In this document: positions 49,052 through 58,325 of the stretch, piece after piece
Position numbering within the stretch: position 1 is the stretch's first letter
Layout: every line of letters begins with the position of its first letter
Assembly: GCF_013410375.1 (NCBI RefSeq)
Contig: NZ_JACCFL010000001.1
Coordinates: forward strand, 3,286,001-3,350,000
DNA length: 64,000 bases
Reading direction: 5' to 3'
Source of the DNA: Leifsonia shinshuensis
GTDB taxonomy: Bacteria; Actinomycetota; Actinomycetes; Actinomycetales; Microbacteriaceae
The notes under the pieces: generated by a model
Told to the model about the DNA's origin: nothing
Databases searched by the model: none
What the model saw: the letters and a program-made list of their open reading frames with translations, nothing else
Translations under genes and position numbers: made by a program

Positions 49052-51595
49052 CTACTCGCGGATGTGCGCCCCGAACAGCTCCTCCGCCCGCGCCGCGCCC
49101 GCGAGCTTCGCCTCGCTGGCCTCGGCCGCGGTGAGGGTGCGGTCGTCCGCACGGAACCGCAGCGCGAAAGTGAGGCTCTTGTGGCCGGACGGGAGGCCCG
49201 CGCCGCGGTAGTCGTCGACCAGACGGATGTCCTCCAGGAGCTCGCCCGCGCCGTCCCGCACTGCGGCGAGCACGTCGCCCGCGGGGACCTCGTCGCGCAC
49301 GACCAGGGACAGGTCCTGCGTCGCCGCCGGGAAGCCGGCGATCACACCCGCGACGATGTCGGCGGGCGCCACGTCGATGAGCGCGTCCAGGTCGAGCTCG
49401 TAGACGGCCACGACGCGCGGGAGGTCGAGGTCCTCCGCGATCGCGGGCAGCAGCTCCCCGGCGTAACCGACGACGACGCGCGAGCCGTCTGCGGCGTGCG
49501 CGACCAGCTGCGCCGTGCGTCCGGGGTGGAAGGCGTGGTGGCGGCTCTGCACCGGTTCGATCCGCACGCCCACGGCCGTCGCGGTCTGTTGGACGGCGGT
49601 CAGCGCGTCGGCGAGGCCGGCCGCGAGGGGCGCCTGGCCCGGCTGCTTCTCCACGACGTTGCCGACGATCAGGCCGGCGAGGTGGCGGGGCTGCGCGGGG
49701 ATGCCCGCGTTCAGGGCGGCGAGGACGTCGTCGCCCGGGAGGGCGGCGCCCAGCGGCAGCTCCTCGCTGCCGAGGGCGGCGCCGCTCGGCAGGAAGACGG
49801 TGCCGAGTTCGTAGAGGCGCAGGTCGACGAGACCGCGGGCCAGGTTGCGCTTGGCCACGTCGATCAGGCCGGGGAGCAGCGAGGTCCGCAGGTACGGGGC
49901 GGTCGCGTCGAGCGCGTTCGCCAGGCGGACCGCGGGCACGCCGCCGGCCTCGGGCGAGCCGAACAGGTCGTTCTGCGCCTCCGAGACGAACGGGAAGGCG
50001 AGCACCTCGGTCGCGCCGTTGTCGGCGAGCATCTGCGCGACGGCGCGGCGCAGCTTCTGCGCGCGGGTCAGCCCGCGGCCGGGGGGCGCGACGGGCAGCA
50101 CCGACGGGATGCGGTCGAATCCGACGATGCGGGCGACCTCTTCGGCCAGGTCGGACTTGTCGCGCAGGTCGGGACGCCAGCTCGGCGGCACGACCAGCAG
50201 CGCGTCGCCGTCGCTCGTCACCGTCCCGCCGATCTCCGCGAGCGCGCCGCGGACCTCGTCGTCGGTGAAGTCCACGCCGATCAAGTTCGGGATGTACGCG
50301 TTCGGCAGGCGGATGGGCTCGGCCTCCCCCGCGGTGTCGAGCAGCGAGCCGAGCTCGTCGGCGTGGCCGCCGGCGAGCTGCTCCAGGAGCTGCACGACGC
50401 GCGCGGCCGCCGCGACGGCGACCCGCGGGTCCACGCCGCGCTCGAACCGCTTGGACGCCTCGCTCGGCAGCTTGTGCCGGCGGGCGGTGCGGGCGATGGA
50501 CACCGGGTCGAAGTTGGCGGCCTCCACCAGCACGTTGCTGGTGCCCGCGCCGATCTCGGTGGACGCGCCGCCCATCACGCCGGCCAGGCCGATCGCGCCG
50601 GACTCGTCGGTGATGAGGAGGTCCTCCGGATCCAGCGCCCGGGTCTGGTCGTCCAGCGTCACCAGGGTCTCGCCCGGGTGCGCGCGGCGCACGACGATGC
50701 CGCCGGAGAGCTTGTCGAGGTCGTAGCCGTGGATCGGCTGGCCGAGCTCGAGCATCACGTAGTTGGTGATGTCCACGACGAGCGAGATGGAGCGGATGCC
50801 GGCGAGCTTCAGCCGCGCGACCATCCACGGCGGGGTCGGCCGGGAGCCGTCGACGTCGCGGACCACGCGGGTCACGAACACGGTCGCGCCGACGCGGCCG
50901 CGGATCGGTGCGCGGTCGTCGATCGTCACGCTGAAGCCGTGCGCGTGCGCACCGGCGGAGTGCACGCGGACCGCCTCGGCCGGGTCGCGGAAGGCCGCGC
51001 CGGTCGCGTGCGAGTACTCGCGGGCGATGCCGCGGATCGAGAACGCGTAGCCGCGGTCGGGGGTGACGTTGACCTCCACAGCGGTGTCGTCCAGGCCGAG
51101 CAGCGAGATGGCGTCGGTGCCGACCTCCGGGTCGAGCCCGAGCGTCGACAGCCGCAGGATGCCCTCGTGGTCGTCGCCGAGGCCGAGCTCGCGCGCGGAG
51201 GCGATCATGCCGTCCGAGACGTGGCCGTAGGTCTTGCGCGCGGCGATCGGGAACGGTCCGGGCAGGATCGAGCCGGGCAGCGTCACGACGACCTTGTCAC
51301 CCAGCAGGAAGTTGCGGGCGCCGCAGACGATGCCGCGCACGTCCTCGCCGCCGTCGGCGGCCTTCTGCCCCTCCGGTGCGACGCGCACGCGGCACCAGCG
51401 GATGGTCTTGCCGTTGCTCTGCGGCTCCTCCTCGAACTCCAGCACCTGGCCGACGACCACAGGGCCGGTGATCTCGAAGGTGTGGACGTCCTCCTCCTCG
51501 AGCCCGACGGACACGAGGGCGGCGTGGACCTCCTCGGCCGTCGTACCGGGCTCCAGGTCGACGTACTCGCCGAGCCAACTCAGGGGGACGCGCAT
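49052..51595 (-). CDS. pheT: Phenylalanyl-tRNA synthetase beta subunit
   Basis: This 847-residue subunit has an N-terminal tRNA-binding domain (VVGQVLEFEEEPQSNGKTIR, with RNFLLGDKVVVTLPG), B3/B4 editing and B5 domains in the middle and an anticodon-binding FDX-ACB domain at the C-terminus (SLTFALRFRADDRTLTAAEA). MRVPLSWLGEYVDLEPGTT is the standard start. Its ATG overlaps the pheS stop by four bases. Confidence 0.97.
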   Translation of the reverse strand: MRVPLSWLGEYVDLEPGTTAEEVHAALVSVGLEEEDVHTFEITGPVVVGQVLEFEEEPQSNGKTIRWCRVRVAPEGQKAADGGEDVRGIVCGARNFLLGDKVVVTLPGSILPGPFPIAARKTYGHVSDGMIASARELGLGDDHEGILRLSTLGLDPEVGTDAISLLGLDDTAVEVNVTPDRGYAFSIRGIAREYSHATGAAFRDPAEAVRVHSAGAHAHGFSVTIDDRAPIRGRVGATVFVTRVVRDVDGSRPTPPWMVARLKLAGIRSISLVVDITNYVMLELGQPIHGYDLDKLSGGIVVRRAHPGETLVTLDDQTRALDPEDLLITDESGAIGLAGVMGGASTEIGAGTSNVLVEAANFDPVSIARTARRHKLPSEASKRFERGVDPRVAVAAAARVVQLLEQLAGGHADELGSLLDTAGEAEPIRLPNAYIPNLIGVDFTDDEVRGALAEIGGTVTSDGDALLVVPPSWRPDLRDKSDLAEEVARIVGFDRIPSVLPVAPPGRGLTRAQKLRRAVAQMLADNGATEVLAFPFVSEAQNDLFGSPEAGGVPAVRLANALDATAPYLRTSLLPGLIDVAKRNLARGLVDLRLYELGTVFLPSGAALGSEELPLGAALPGDDVLAALNAGIPAQPRHLAGLIVGNVVEKQPGQAPLAAGLADALTAVQQTATAVGVRIEPVQSRHHAFHPGRTAQLVAHAADGSRVVVGYAGELLPAIAEDLDLPRVVAVYELDLDALIDVAPADIVAGVIAGFPAATQDLSLVVRDEVPAGDVLAAVRDGAGELLEDIRLVDDYRGAGLPSGHKSLTFALRFRADDRTLTAAEASEAKLAGAARAEELFGAHIRE

Positions 51596-52635
51596 CAGAC
51601 CACCATTCCGAACTGCTGGGAGAACCGGACATCGCCCTCGGCCATGTCGCGCATGTCTTTGACGTCGTTGCGGAACATCAGCGCCCGCTCGACGCCCATC
51701 CCGAACGCGAACCCGGAGTAGACCTCCGGGTCGATGCCCGCGGAGCGCAGCACGTTCGGGTTCACCATGCCGCAGCCGCCCCACTCGATCCAGCGCGCGC
51801 CGCCCTTGAAGGTCGGGTGCCACAGGTCGAGCTCGGCGCTCGGCTCGGTGAACGGGAAGTAGTTGGGTCGCAGCCGCACGCGCGCGCCCTCGCCGAACAG
51901 CGTCTTGGCGAAGTGGTCGAGCGTGCCGCGCAGGTGCGCCATCGTCAGACCCTTGTCGACGGCGATGCCCTCGGTCTGGGTGAAGACCGGGAGGTGCGTG
52001 GCGTCGAACTCGTCGGTGCGGAACACCCGGCCCGGTGCGATGCGGTAGACCGGCAGCTCGTTGCCGAGGAGGGCGCGGAGCTGCACCGGCGAGGTGTGGG
52101 TGCGCATCACGAGGTGCGCGTTCGTGGGCTCCACGAAGAAGGTGTCCTGCATGGCGCGCGCCGGGTGGTCGGCGTCGAAGTTGAGCGCGTCGAAGTTGTA
52201 CCACTCGCTCTCCAGCTCCGGGCCCTCCGCGACCTCCCAGCCCATGCCGACGAAGATGTCGGCGATGCGCTCCTGCAGGAGGCTGAGCGGGTGCCGGGCG
52301 CCGGGCGTCCAGCGGATCGGGACGGCGGTGACGTCCACGGCCTCGGCGGCGAGCCGGGCGGCGTCCTCCTCGGCCGCGATCACGGCCTCCTTGGCGGCGA
52401 ACGCCTGGTTCACGCGGGCACGGGCACCGCCGACGAGCTTGCCGGCCGCGGCCTTCTGGTCGCCTGGGAGCGCTCGGATGGCGGCGTTCAGCCGGGCGAG
52501 CGGCGAGGCCTCGGCGGTGTGGTCGTGGCGGACGGCCTTCAGCGCGTCCGAGGTGCCGGCGGCGTCGATCGCGGCGAGCGCCGCGGAGACGGCCGCCTCG
52601 ACGGACTCCTCGGTGATTTCTGTGGTTTCAGACAC
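51595..52635 (-). CDS. pheS: Phenylalanyl-tRNA synthetase alpha subunit
   Basis: This 346-residue class II catalytic subunit has an N-terminal coiled coil, then HPLSLLQERIADIFVGMGW, RTHTSPVQLRAL, RVFRTDEFDATHLPVFTQTE and GFAFGMGVERALMFRNDV as motifs 1-3. GTG at 52635 follows TAAACT by eight bases, so it is probably leaderless. No phenylalanine-rich leader is seen upstream. Confidence 0.97.
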   Translation of the reverse strand: MSETTEITEESVEAAVSAALAAIDAAGTSDALKAVRHDHTAEASPLARLNAAIRALPGDQKAAAGKLVGGARARVNQAFAAKEAVIAAEEDAARLAAEAVDVTAVPIRWTPGARHPLSLLQERIADIFVGMGWEVAEGPELESEWYNFDALNFDADHPARAMQDTFFVEPTNAHLVMRTHTSPVQLRALLGNELPVYRIAPGRVFRTDEFDATHLPVFTQTEGIAVDKGLTMAHLRGTLDHFAKTLFGEGARVRLRPNYFPFTEPSAELDLWHPTFKGGARWIEWGGCGMVNPNVLRSAGIDPEVYSGFAFGMGVERALMFRNDVKDMRDMAEGDVRFSQQFGMVV

Positions 52636-52708
52636 GGTTCCCCAGTTTAGTCGGTGGAAGTGGAGGGCTCTGCGGCCGGGTCGGGCGGCTCGGCGGCCTT
52701 GAGGCGCG

Positions 52709-53749
52709 CTACTCCGCCGAGTACACCAGGTACGCGGCCTCCCACAGCCGGTCGGGCGCCGGGACGGTCAGCCCCGCGAGCAGAAGGGTCAGCTGGTCGA
52801 TCAGCTGGTGCCAGCCCGCCGCGAAGTCGGGCGCCGAGCGCAGCCGCCCGGCGCCGAAGGTGTCCTCTACTCCGTCTTGGTCGAGCGACAGCAGCGTGCC
52901 GTCGCCGGTCTCGGTCAGCCGGATGCTCACCGCGGCGGCGCCCCAGCTGAAGCGGAGGTGCGCGCGGTCTTCGAGCTCCAGCACCTCCAGGACCTGCACG
53001 GCGCCCTCGACGTTCTCGTCGCCGAGGCGCATGACGTCGCCGAGCCGCAGCCGGCGCTCGCGTGCGGGATCGTCCGGCCACTCCACGACCGGCCACAGCC
53101 AGCGGCCCACGCGGTCGGGGAGGGTGAGGGCGTCCCAGACCTCGTCCACCGAGGCGTCGAGGAGGCGATTCAGCGAGACCGCGGACCGGCCGCGGGTGCG
53201 CTCCATCGTCGCGGCGACCAGCGCGGCCTCCTCGCGGCGGTACTCGTCCAGCGCAGCGTCGAACGCCGCGGGATCGGCGGCCTCGCCGAGGTAGCCGTCG
53301 TGCTCCTGCGGCGACGCCTCCGCGCCGAGCTCGCGAGCAAGGTGGGTGAGGACGTCCTGCCAGCCGGCGCCGTACACGGAGGCCGTGACCGCCTGCACGC
53401 GGCGGTGCGTCAGCGTGAGGAGGACGCGGCCCTCCCCTGCGGGCTCGATGACGGCCTCCAGCTCGGTCGGCGCCTCCACCTGGCCGGCGCCGCTGAAGCG
53501 CCAGGTCACCAGGAGGCGGTGTTCGGGCTCGCAGGCCAGAACGCGGCCGTCGACAACGGCGTCGGCGTCGGGTCCGCCCATTTCGAGGCGGAAGCCGTCG
53601 GCGGTCGCCTCATAGCGGCCGATCCAGCGGGCCAGCCGGTCGGGCTCAGTGAGTGCGGCCCAGAGATCCGCCGGGGTGGCGGGGTACTCCCGGGAGACCG
53701 TGACCGAGCGGCGCGGGCCGTCGAGGGCGAGCTCTCCCCAGAGGGTCAC
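52709..53749 (-). CDS. Two-domain SRPBCC (Aha1-like) protein
   Basis: This 346-residue protein has two START-like halves: SVTVSREYPATPADLWAALT...LARWIG near residues 15-45 and SLNRLLDASVDEVWDALT...VGRWLWP near 190-215. Such proteins bind hydrophobic ligands or assist proteins. GTG at 53749 overlaps the ArsR stop (GTGA), so it is co-translated with the regulator, a common ArsR/SRPBCC pairing. Ligand unknown. Confidence 0.85.
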   Translation of the reverse strand: MTLWGELALDGPRRSVTVSREYPATPADLWAALTEPDRLARWIGRYEATADGFRLEMGGPDADAVVDGRVLACEPEHRLLVTWRFSGAGQVEAPTELEAVIEPAGEGRVLLTLTHRRVQAVTASVYGAGWQDVLTHLARELGAEASPQEHDGYLGEAADPAAFDAALDEYRREEAALVAATMERTRGRSAVSLNRLLDASVDEVWDALTLPDRVGRWLWPVVEWPDDPARERRLRLGDVMRLGDENVEGAVQVLEVLELEDRAHLRFSWGAAAVSIRLTETGDGTLLSLDQDGVEDTFGAGRLRSAPDFAAGWHQLIDQLTLLLAGLTVPAPDRLWEAAYLVYSAE

Positions 53750-54138
53750 GATGCGGCCTTCCCGGTGTCGTGGGGCTGGGACGAGGTTCCGCGGCCTCGG
53801 CGCGCGGCGGCTCCCCGCTGCAGCCGCCGTCCGCGCGCCAGCTCGGTTCCGAGCGCGTCCAGCCGCTGCTCCCACGCTGTCCCCAAGGCATCGAACCAGG
53901 CCGCCGCGTCCTCCAGCCCGGTCGGCTCCAGCGCGTAGACGCGGCGCTGGCCGTCTACCCGGGAGGCGACGACGCCGGCCTCGCGCAGCACCCTCAGGTG
54001 CCGGGACGCTGCGGGCTGGGTGATCCCGAACTCGTCAGCGGCGAGCATCGCGAGGTCACCGGCCGTGCGCTCACCGCGCGCGAGCAGCTCGACGAAGCGA
54101 CGCCGCACGGGGTCGCCCACCGCCTCCAGACCGTCCAT
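53746..54138 (-). CDS. ArsR-family transcriptional regulator
   Basis: This 130-residue winged-helix protein reads VGDPVRRRFVELLARGERTA, then FGITQPAASRHLRVLREAGV as the recognition region and VDGQRRVYALEPTGL as the wing. No metal-binding cysteines are present, so a non-metal signal is likely. The ATG at 54138 follows TAGATT by six bases (leaderless). A palindrome lies between its -35 and -10 elements, suggesting autoregulation. Confidence 0.9.
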   Translation of the reverse strand: MDGLEAVGDPVRRRFVELLARGERTAGDLAMLAADEFGITQPAASRHLRVLREAGVVASRVDGQRRVYALEPTGLEDAAAWFDALGTAWEQRLDALGTELARGRRLQRGAAARRGRGTSSQPHDTGKAAS

Positions 54139-54180
54139 GCGGTCAATCTATCAAGCCTGCGTTATATAACGCAAGGCTTA
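54139..54180 (-). promoter_or_regulatory. arsR promoter with TGCGTTATATAACGCA operator
   Basis: On the minus strand TTGCGT and TAGATT lie 18 bases apart, and the ATG follows TAGATT by six bases. A perfect 16-bp palindrome TGCGTTATATAACGCA (54158-54173) overlaps the -35 element and occupies the spacer; AAGCC and GGCTT flank it. This is the expected place for an ArsR operator. Confidence 0.65.
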
Positions 54181-54184
54181 TCGA

Positions 54185-54988
54185 TCACTCCGAGCGCTGC
54201 GCGAACGCCGACTCGTACAGGCACACCGACGCCGCCGTGGCGAGGTTCATCGACTCGGCGCGGCCGTAGATCGGCACCGTCACCACCCGGTCCACCAGCC
54301 CGAGAAGGTCGTCGGCGAGCCCGTGGGCCTCGTTGCCGAACACCCACGCGGTCGGCCGGGCGAGCTGGCCCTCCTGACGGGCGGCGAGGAGGTCCTCCCC
54401 CTTGATGTCGGCGGCCAGGACCTGCAGGCCCGCGGTGTGCGCGCGGCCGACGACGTCGGCGAGGTCGGCGCCGACGGCGACCGGGACGTGGAACAGCGAG
54501 CCCGTCGTGGAGCGCACCACCTTGGGGTTGTACAGGTCGACGGTACGGCCGGTGAGCACCACCGCGTCGGCGCCCGCGGAGTCGGCGGCGCGGATGATCG
54601 TGCCGGCGTTGCCGGGGTCGCGCACCTCCTCCAGGATCGCCACGAGCCGGGGCTCGTCGGCGAAGATGTCGCGGACGGAGGTCGGGAACTGCCGGCACAC
54701 CGCCACGAAACCCTGCGGGGTGACGGTGTCGGCCATCGTGCCGAGCACATGCTCGGTGACGAACTCGACGTCGACGCCGGCCTCCACTGCGGTTTGCGCG
54801 ATGTCCTGGTAGCGCTCCAGCGCGGTAGGCGTCGCGTACAGCTCGACCACCAGCTCCGGACGATAGGTGAGCGCCTCGGAGACGGCCTGCGGACCCTCGA
54901 GCAGGAACAGCCCGGTCTCGGCACGGGCGGGGCGCTTGGCGAGCTTCGCCACGGCGCGGACGCGCGGGGAGCGCGGGTTATCGAGCAT
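54185..54988 (-). CDS. TrmH/SpoU-family RNA 2'-O-methyltransferase
   Basis: This 267-residue protein has the three SPOUT motifs: EEVRDPGNAGTIIRAADSAG, WVFGNEAHGL and VPIYGRAESMNLATAASVCL. An N-terminal substrate-binding domain precedes them. ATG at 54988 follows TAAGCT by six bases, so the frame extension to 54994 is not needed. It probably methylates 23S rRNA ribose. The ATG-proximal order beside rplT-infC is common in actinobacteria. Confidence 0.9.
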   Translation of the reverse strand: MLDNPRSPRVRAVAKLAKRPARAETGLFLLEGPQAVSEALTYRPELVVELYATPTALERYQDIAQTAVEAGVDVEFVTEHVLGTMADTVTPQGFVAVCRQFPTSVRDIFADEPRLVAILEEVRDPGNAGTIIRAADSAGADAVVLTGRTVDLYNPKVVRSTTGSLFHVPVAVGADLADVVGRAHTAGLQVLAADIKGEDLLAARQEGQLARPTAWVFGNEAHGLADDLLGLVDRVVTVPIYGRAESMNLATAASVCLYESAFAQRSE

Positions 54989-55107
54989 GCGCACAGCTTA
55001 TCGGCGCGGCCTCCCGCATCCGTAGCTCCGCCGCACACCGTGGCGTGCGGAGATTCCGCGCCCCGCGAGCGCGATCTCCGCGAATACCGACGGGGTCCGG
55101 GAACGCA

Positions 55108-55139
55108 GAACGGCCCGGTCGGGATCGACCGGGCCGTTC
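55108..55139 (-). terminator. Terminator of the infC-rpmI-rplT operon
   Basis: A perfect 13-base stem GAACGGCCCGGTC/GACCGGGCCGTTC with a six-base loop lies 17 bases beyond the rplT stop. Confidence 0.75.
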
Positions 55140-55155
55140 GTGGTGGTGCTGCTGC

Positions 55156-55542
55156 TTACGCGGCGGCCTTCGGAGCCGAGGTGTCGGCCGGGAGGGCCTT
55201 CTTCGCGGTCTCGACGAGGGCCGCGAAGGTCGCGGGCTCGTTCACGGCCAGCTCGGCGAGGATGCGACGGTCGACCTCGACGCCCGCCAGGCCCAGGCCC
55301 TGGATGAAGCGGTTGTAGGTGAGGCCGTTCGCGCGGCTCGCGGCGTTGATCCGCTGGATCCAGAGACGGCGGAAGTCGCCCTTCTTCTGGCGGCGGTCAC
55401 GGTACGCGTAGACGAGCGAGTGGGTGACCTGCTCCTTCGCCTTGCGGTAGAGGCGCGACCGCTGACCGCGGTAGCCCTCGGCGCGCTCGAGGATGACCCG
55501 ACGCTTCTTGTGGGCGTTGACGGCCCTCTTCACTCTTGCCAT
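55156..55542 (-). CDS. rplT: Ribosomal protein bL20
   Basis: This 128-residue protein has the typical basic N-terminus [15 protein letters not shown], with [20 protein letters not shown] and [20 protein letters not shown] after it. It helps early assembly of the large ribosomal subunit. The Ala-rich tail is slightly longer than in many homologues. It is the last gene of infC-rpmI-rplT. Confidence 0.98.
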   Translation of the reverse strand: MARVKRAVNAHKKRRVILERAEGYRGQRSRLYRKAKEQVTHSLVYAYRDRRQKKGDFRRLWIQRINAASRANGLTYNRFIQGLGLAGVEVDRRILAELAVNEPATFAALVETAKKALPADTSAPKAAA

Positions 55543-55575
55543 TAGTCGATATTCCTTACGTGCGTGTCGGGGGGA

Positions 55576-55769
55576 TTACTTGCCGAGCATCCGGCGGATG
55601 ACCTTGGCATCCACCTCGGGAACGACCTGCTCCTGGTTGAGGCGGCGCTTCCGGTCGCTGGACTTGACCTCCAGGTTGTGGCGCATACCGGCCTGCTGCT
55701 TCATGACCTTGCCGCTGCCGGTGATCTTGAAGCGCTTCTTGGCGCCGGAGTGGGACTTCTGCTTGGGCA

Positions 55770-55770
<1 letters not shown>
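55576..55770 (-). CDS. rpmI: Ribosomal protein bL35
   Basis: This 64-residue basic protein starts [20 protein letters not shown], the classic bL35 start. Its ATG shares one base with the infC TAA stop (TAATG). It is part of the large subunit. Confidence 0.98.
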
Positions 55771-56426
<656 letters not shown>

Positions 56427-56711
56427 GTCAGTCTCCTCTGATGAGCGATGCTTCGAGTGCTCGGGCCGTCTTTCGACGGTTCGGAGAAAGCGGGGATTCC
56501 ACGCACCAGCGCAGCCCCGCGACCCGATTTTCCCGAAGGATTCGTCTCGCAGGGCTGGTGCAGCACCCTGGCTACCGCCGTGCTGACGCACGTCGGCGGA
56601 GTGCAACGACCCGGTAACCTGTAAAAGCGGTCAAGCGCGGGTGGGAGGAATCTCCACTTTCGTCCCGAGGCAGATGCCCCGGAGCCCGAACGATTCTAAC
56701 AGAGGAAAGCA
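56427..56711 (-). promoter_or_regulatory. infC leader region
   Basis: About 270 bases separate infC from an extended -10 (TGTTAGAAT on the minus strand near 56694-56702). The region has GC-rich stretches able to pair, for example CGCCGACGTGCGTCAGCACGG. A structured 5' leader is likely, but no known riboswitch is recognised. RBS AGAGGAAAG for the divergent DUF1844 gene is at its right edge. Confidence 0.4.
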
Positions 56712-57086
56712 GTGAGCGACACATCCCCCATTTCCGACGGTCACAACCACGAGGAGGAGGCGATCGCGGGAGCCACGCGCGACATCGCCGAGGTGCCCGC
56801 GGTGGAGGTCATCACGACCACCGCCGTGCACCTGATGAGCGCCGCCGCGGTGAAGACCGGGCTGGCGGACGACCCGGAGCAGCAGACCGACCTGGACGAG
56901 GCCCGCAAGCTGATCGACGCCCTCGCCGGCCTGGTGACGGCGAGCGCCGCGCACCTGGGCGACCAGCACGCGCGCAGCCTGCGCGACGGCCTCCGCTCGC
57001 TGCAGCTCGCGTTCCGCGAGGCGTCGCCGTTCCCGGACGAGATCGGCAAGGGGCCGGGCGAGAAGTACACGGGTCCCGTCAACTGA
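56712..57086 (+). CDS. DUF1844-family protein
   Basis: This 124-residue protein has the pattern VITTTAVHLMSAAAVKTGL and LIDALAGLVTASAAHLGD, matching the helical DUF1844 family found next to infC in actinobacteria. GTG at 56712 has AGAGGAAAG upstream. It is divergent from infC. Function is unknown. Confidence 0.85.
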   Translation: MSDTSPISDGHNHEEEAIAGATRDIAEVPAVEVITTTAVHLMSAAAVKTGLADDPEQQTDLDEARKLIDALAGLVTASAAHLGDQHARSLRDGLRSLQLAFREASPFPDEIGKGPGEKYTGPVN

Positions 57087-57418
57087 TGGACGCCGCCGCC
57101 GTGCATCGCCTCGCCCTGGGCCTCCCGGAGGCCGAGGAGTACGAGCACGGCGGCCTGCCGGCGTTCCGCGTCCGCGGCAAGCGGTTCGCGACGATGCTGG
57201 ACCCGGAGACCTCGACGGTCAACCTGATGCTCGGCGAGGCCGGCATCCGGGAGGCCGCGGCGGCGTGGCCGGAGCACTGCTCGGAGCAGTGGTACGCCGG
57301 GCGGCTGTCGTCGGCGCACGTCGACTTCTCCGACATCGAGCCGGGGCTGCTGCGGGAGCTGATCACCGACGCGTGGCGCAACCGGGCGCCGGCGCCGCTG
57401 CGGCACCTCCTCGACTGA
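57086..57418 (+). CDS. MmcQ/YjbR-family protein
   Basis: This 110-residue protein reads RLALGLPEAEEYEHGGLPAF, then RGKRFATMLDPE and LITDAWRNRAPAPLR, matching the MmcQ/YjbR fold (double-wing DNA-binding-like). Its ATG shares one base with the DUF1844 stop. Biological role unknown. Confidence 0.85.
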   Translation: MDAAAVHRLALGLPEAEEYEHGGLPAFRVRGKRFATMLDPETSTVNLMLGEAGIREAAAAWPEHCSEQWYAGRLSSAHVDFSDIEPGLLRELITDAWRNRAPAPLRHLLD

Positions 57419-57420
57419 GC

Positions 57421-57562
57421 GGACATTCGGCACGAATGTCGCGTTTGGCGCCGCCAATGTCGACATTCCGCACGAATCTGCACGCATCGGCTGACCGCAC
57501 ATTCGTGACGTATGTTGCGTTTGGCGCCCCCAAAGGCGACATTCGTCACGAATGCGTTGCGC
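57421..57562. repeat. Intergenic palindromic repeats, ATTCGTGCCGAAT family (two copies)
   Basis: Two imperfect palindromes, about 57421-57478 and 57502-57560, share ATTCG...GAATGTCG arms and TGGCGCC centres with the elements at 48924-49043. They sit between convergent stops. The second can form CATTCGTGACG/CGTCACGAATG stems with a TTTGG/CCAAA extension. Confidence 0.7.
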
Positions 57563-57567
57563 GTCGA

Positions 57568-58269
57568 CTAGGCGCCGCTCGACGCGCGGGCGCGGTGGCC
57601 GGTGTGGCCGAGGGAGGCGACCACGATCGTGATCGCGGCCGACACCAGCACGCCGAGGGACACGTGCACGAGCAGCGCGAGCGCGCCCGCCGCCGCGCCG
57701 GCGGTGATGAGCAGCACGGCGAGCGCGCGCCGCACCCAGAGCGAGCCGTTCCCGCCGGCGAGGCGGCTGTCGGCGGCGAGGCCGGTCAGGGTGGAGGTCA
57801 CCACCACGGTCGTCACATCGGCGACCTTTACCCGGCGGGCAAGTGCCGCCTGCATCCCCATCGCGAAGCCGAGCGCCGAGGTGGCGATGGTGCCCACCAG
57901 CTGCGGGTCGAGGTGCAGCGCGAACGCCAGCAGCACGGCGATCGCGGTCAAGAGGCCGGCGATCACCCACAGGGTCGCGGTCACCCGGCCAGACCAGCCG
58001 TCGTCGCGGCGGACGAGCCTGCTGCCGACGACGGCGCCCGCGAGGAACGCGGCGAGCGCCAGCAGCGGCCGCAGGATCGGAAGGTTCGTCGTGCCGGTCA
58101 GCGCCATCCCGAGCAGCACGACGTTGCCGGTCATGTTGCCGGTGAACACCCGGTCGAGGCCGAGGTAGCCGGTGGCGTCCACGACACCGGTCGAGAACGT
58201 GAGGGCGAGCATGAGGGCGAGGTGCAGCCGATCGGCGTCGGCGCGGCCCAGGCGGTGAGTGACGGACAC
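57568..58269 (-). CDS. YoaK-like (DUF1275) membrane protein
   Basis: This 233-residue protein has six hydrophobic helices and the family start LMLALTFSTGVVDATGYLGL followed by VFTGNMTGNVVLLGMAL. The role of the family is not established. GTG at 58269 follows TAGGGT by eight bases, so it is probably leaderless. Confidence 0.88.
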   Translation of the reverse strand: MSVTHRLGRADADRLHLALMLALTFSTGVVDATGYLGLDRVFTGNMTGNVVLLGMALTGTTNLPILRPLLALAAFLAGAVVGSRLVRRDDGWSGRVTATLWVIAGLLTAIAVLLAFALHLDPQLVGTIATSALGFAMGMQAALARRVKVADVTTVVVTSTLTGLAADSRLAGGNGSLWVRRALAVLLITAGAAAGALALLVHVSLGVLVSAAITIVVASLGHTGHRARASSGA

Positions 58270-58325
58270 GGAGCACCACCCTATTCGAGGAGGGGCGCCC
58301 GCGGACCCGGTGCAGACTGGGGACC

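Noticed and set aside
47882-51721. A 1279-residue plus-strand open frame
   Set aside because: It is the antisense of argC and pheT, made of Arg/Gly/Asp-rich low-complexity sequence caused by high GC; no start signal or domains.
52636-52708. Phenylalanine-rich leader peptide for pheST
   Set aside because: The upstream sequence has no Phe-rich frame and pheS itself appears leaderless.
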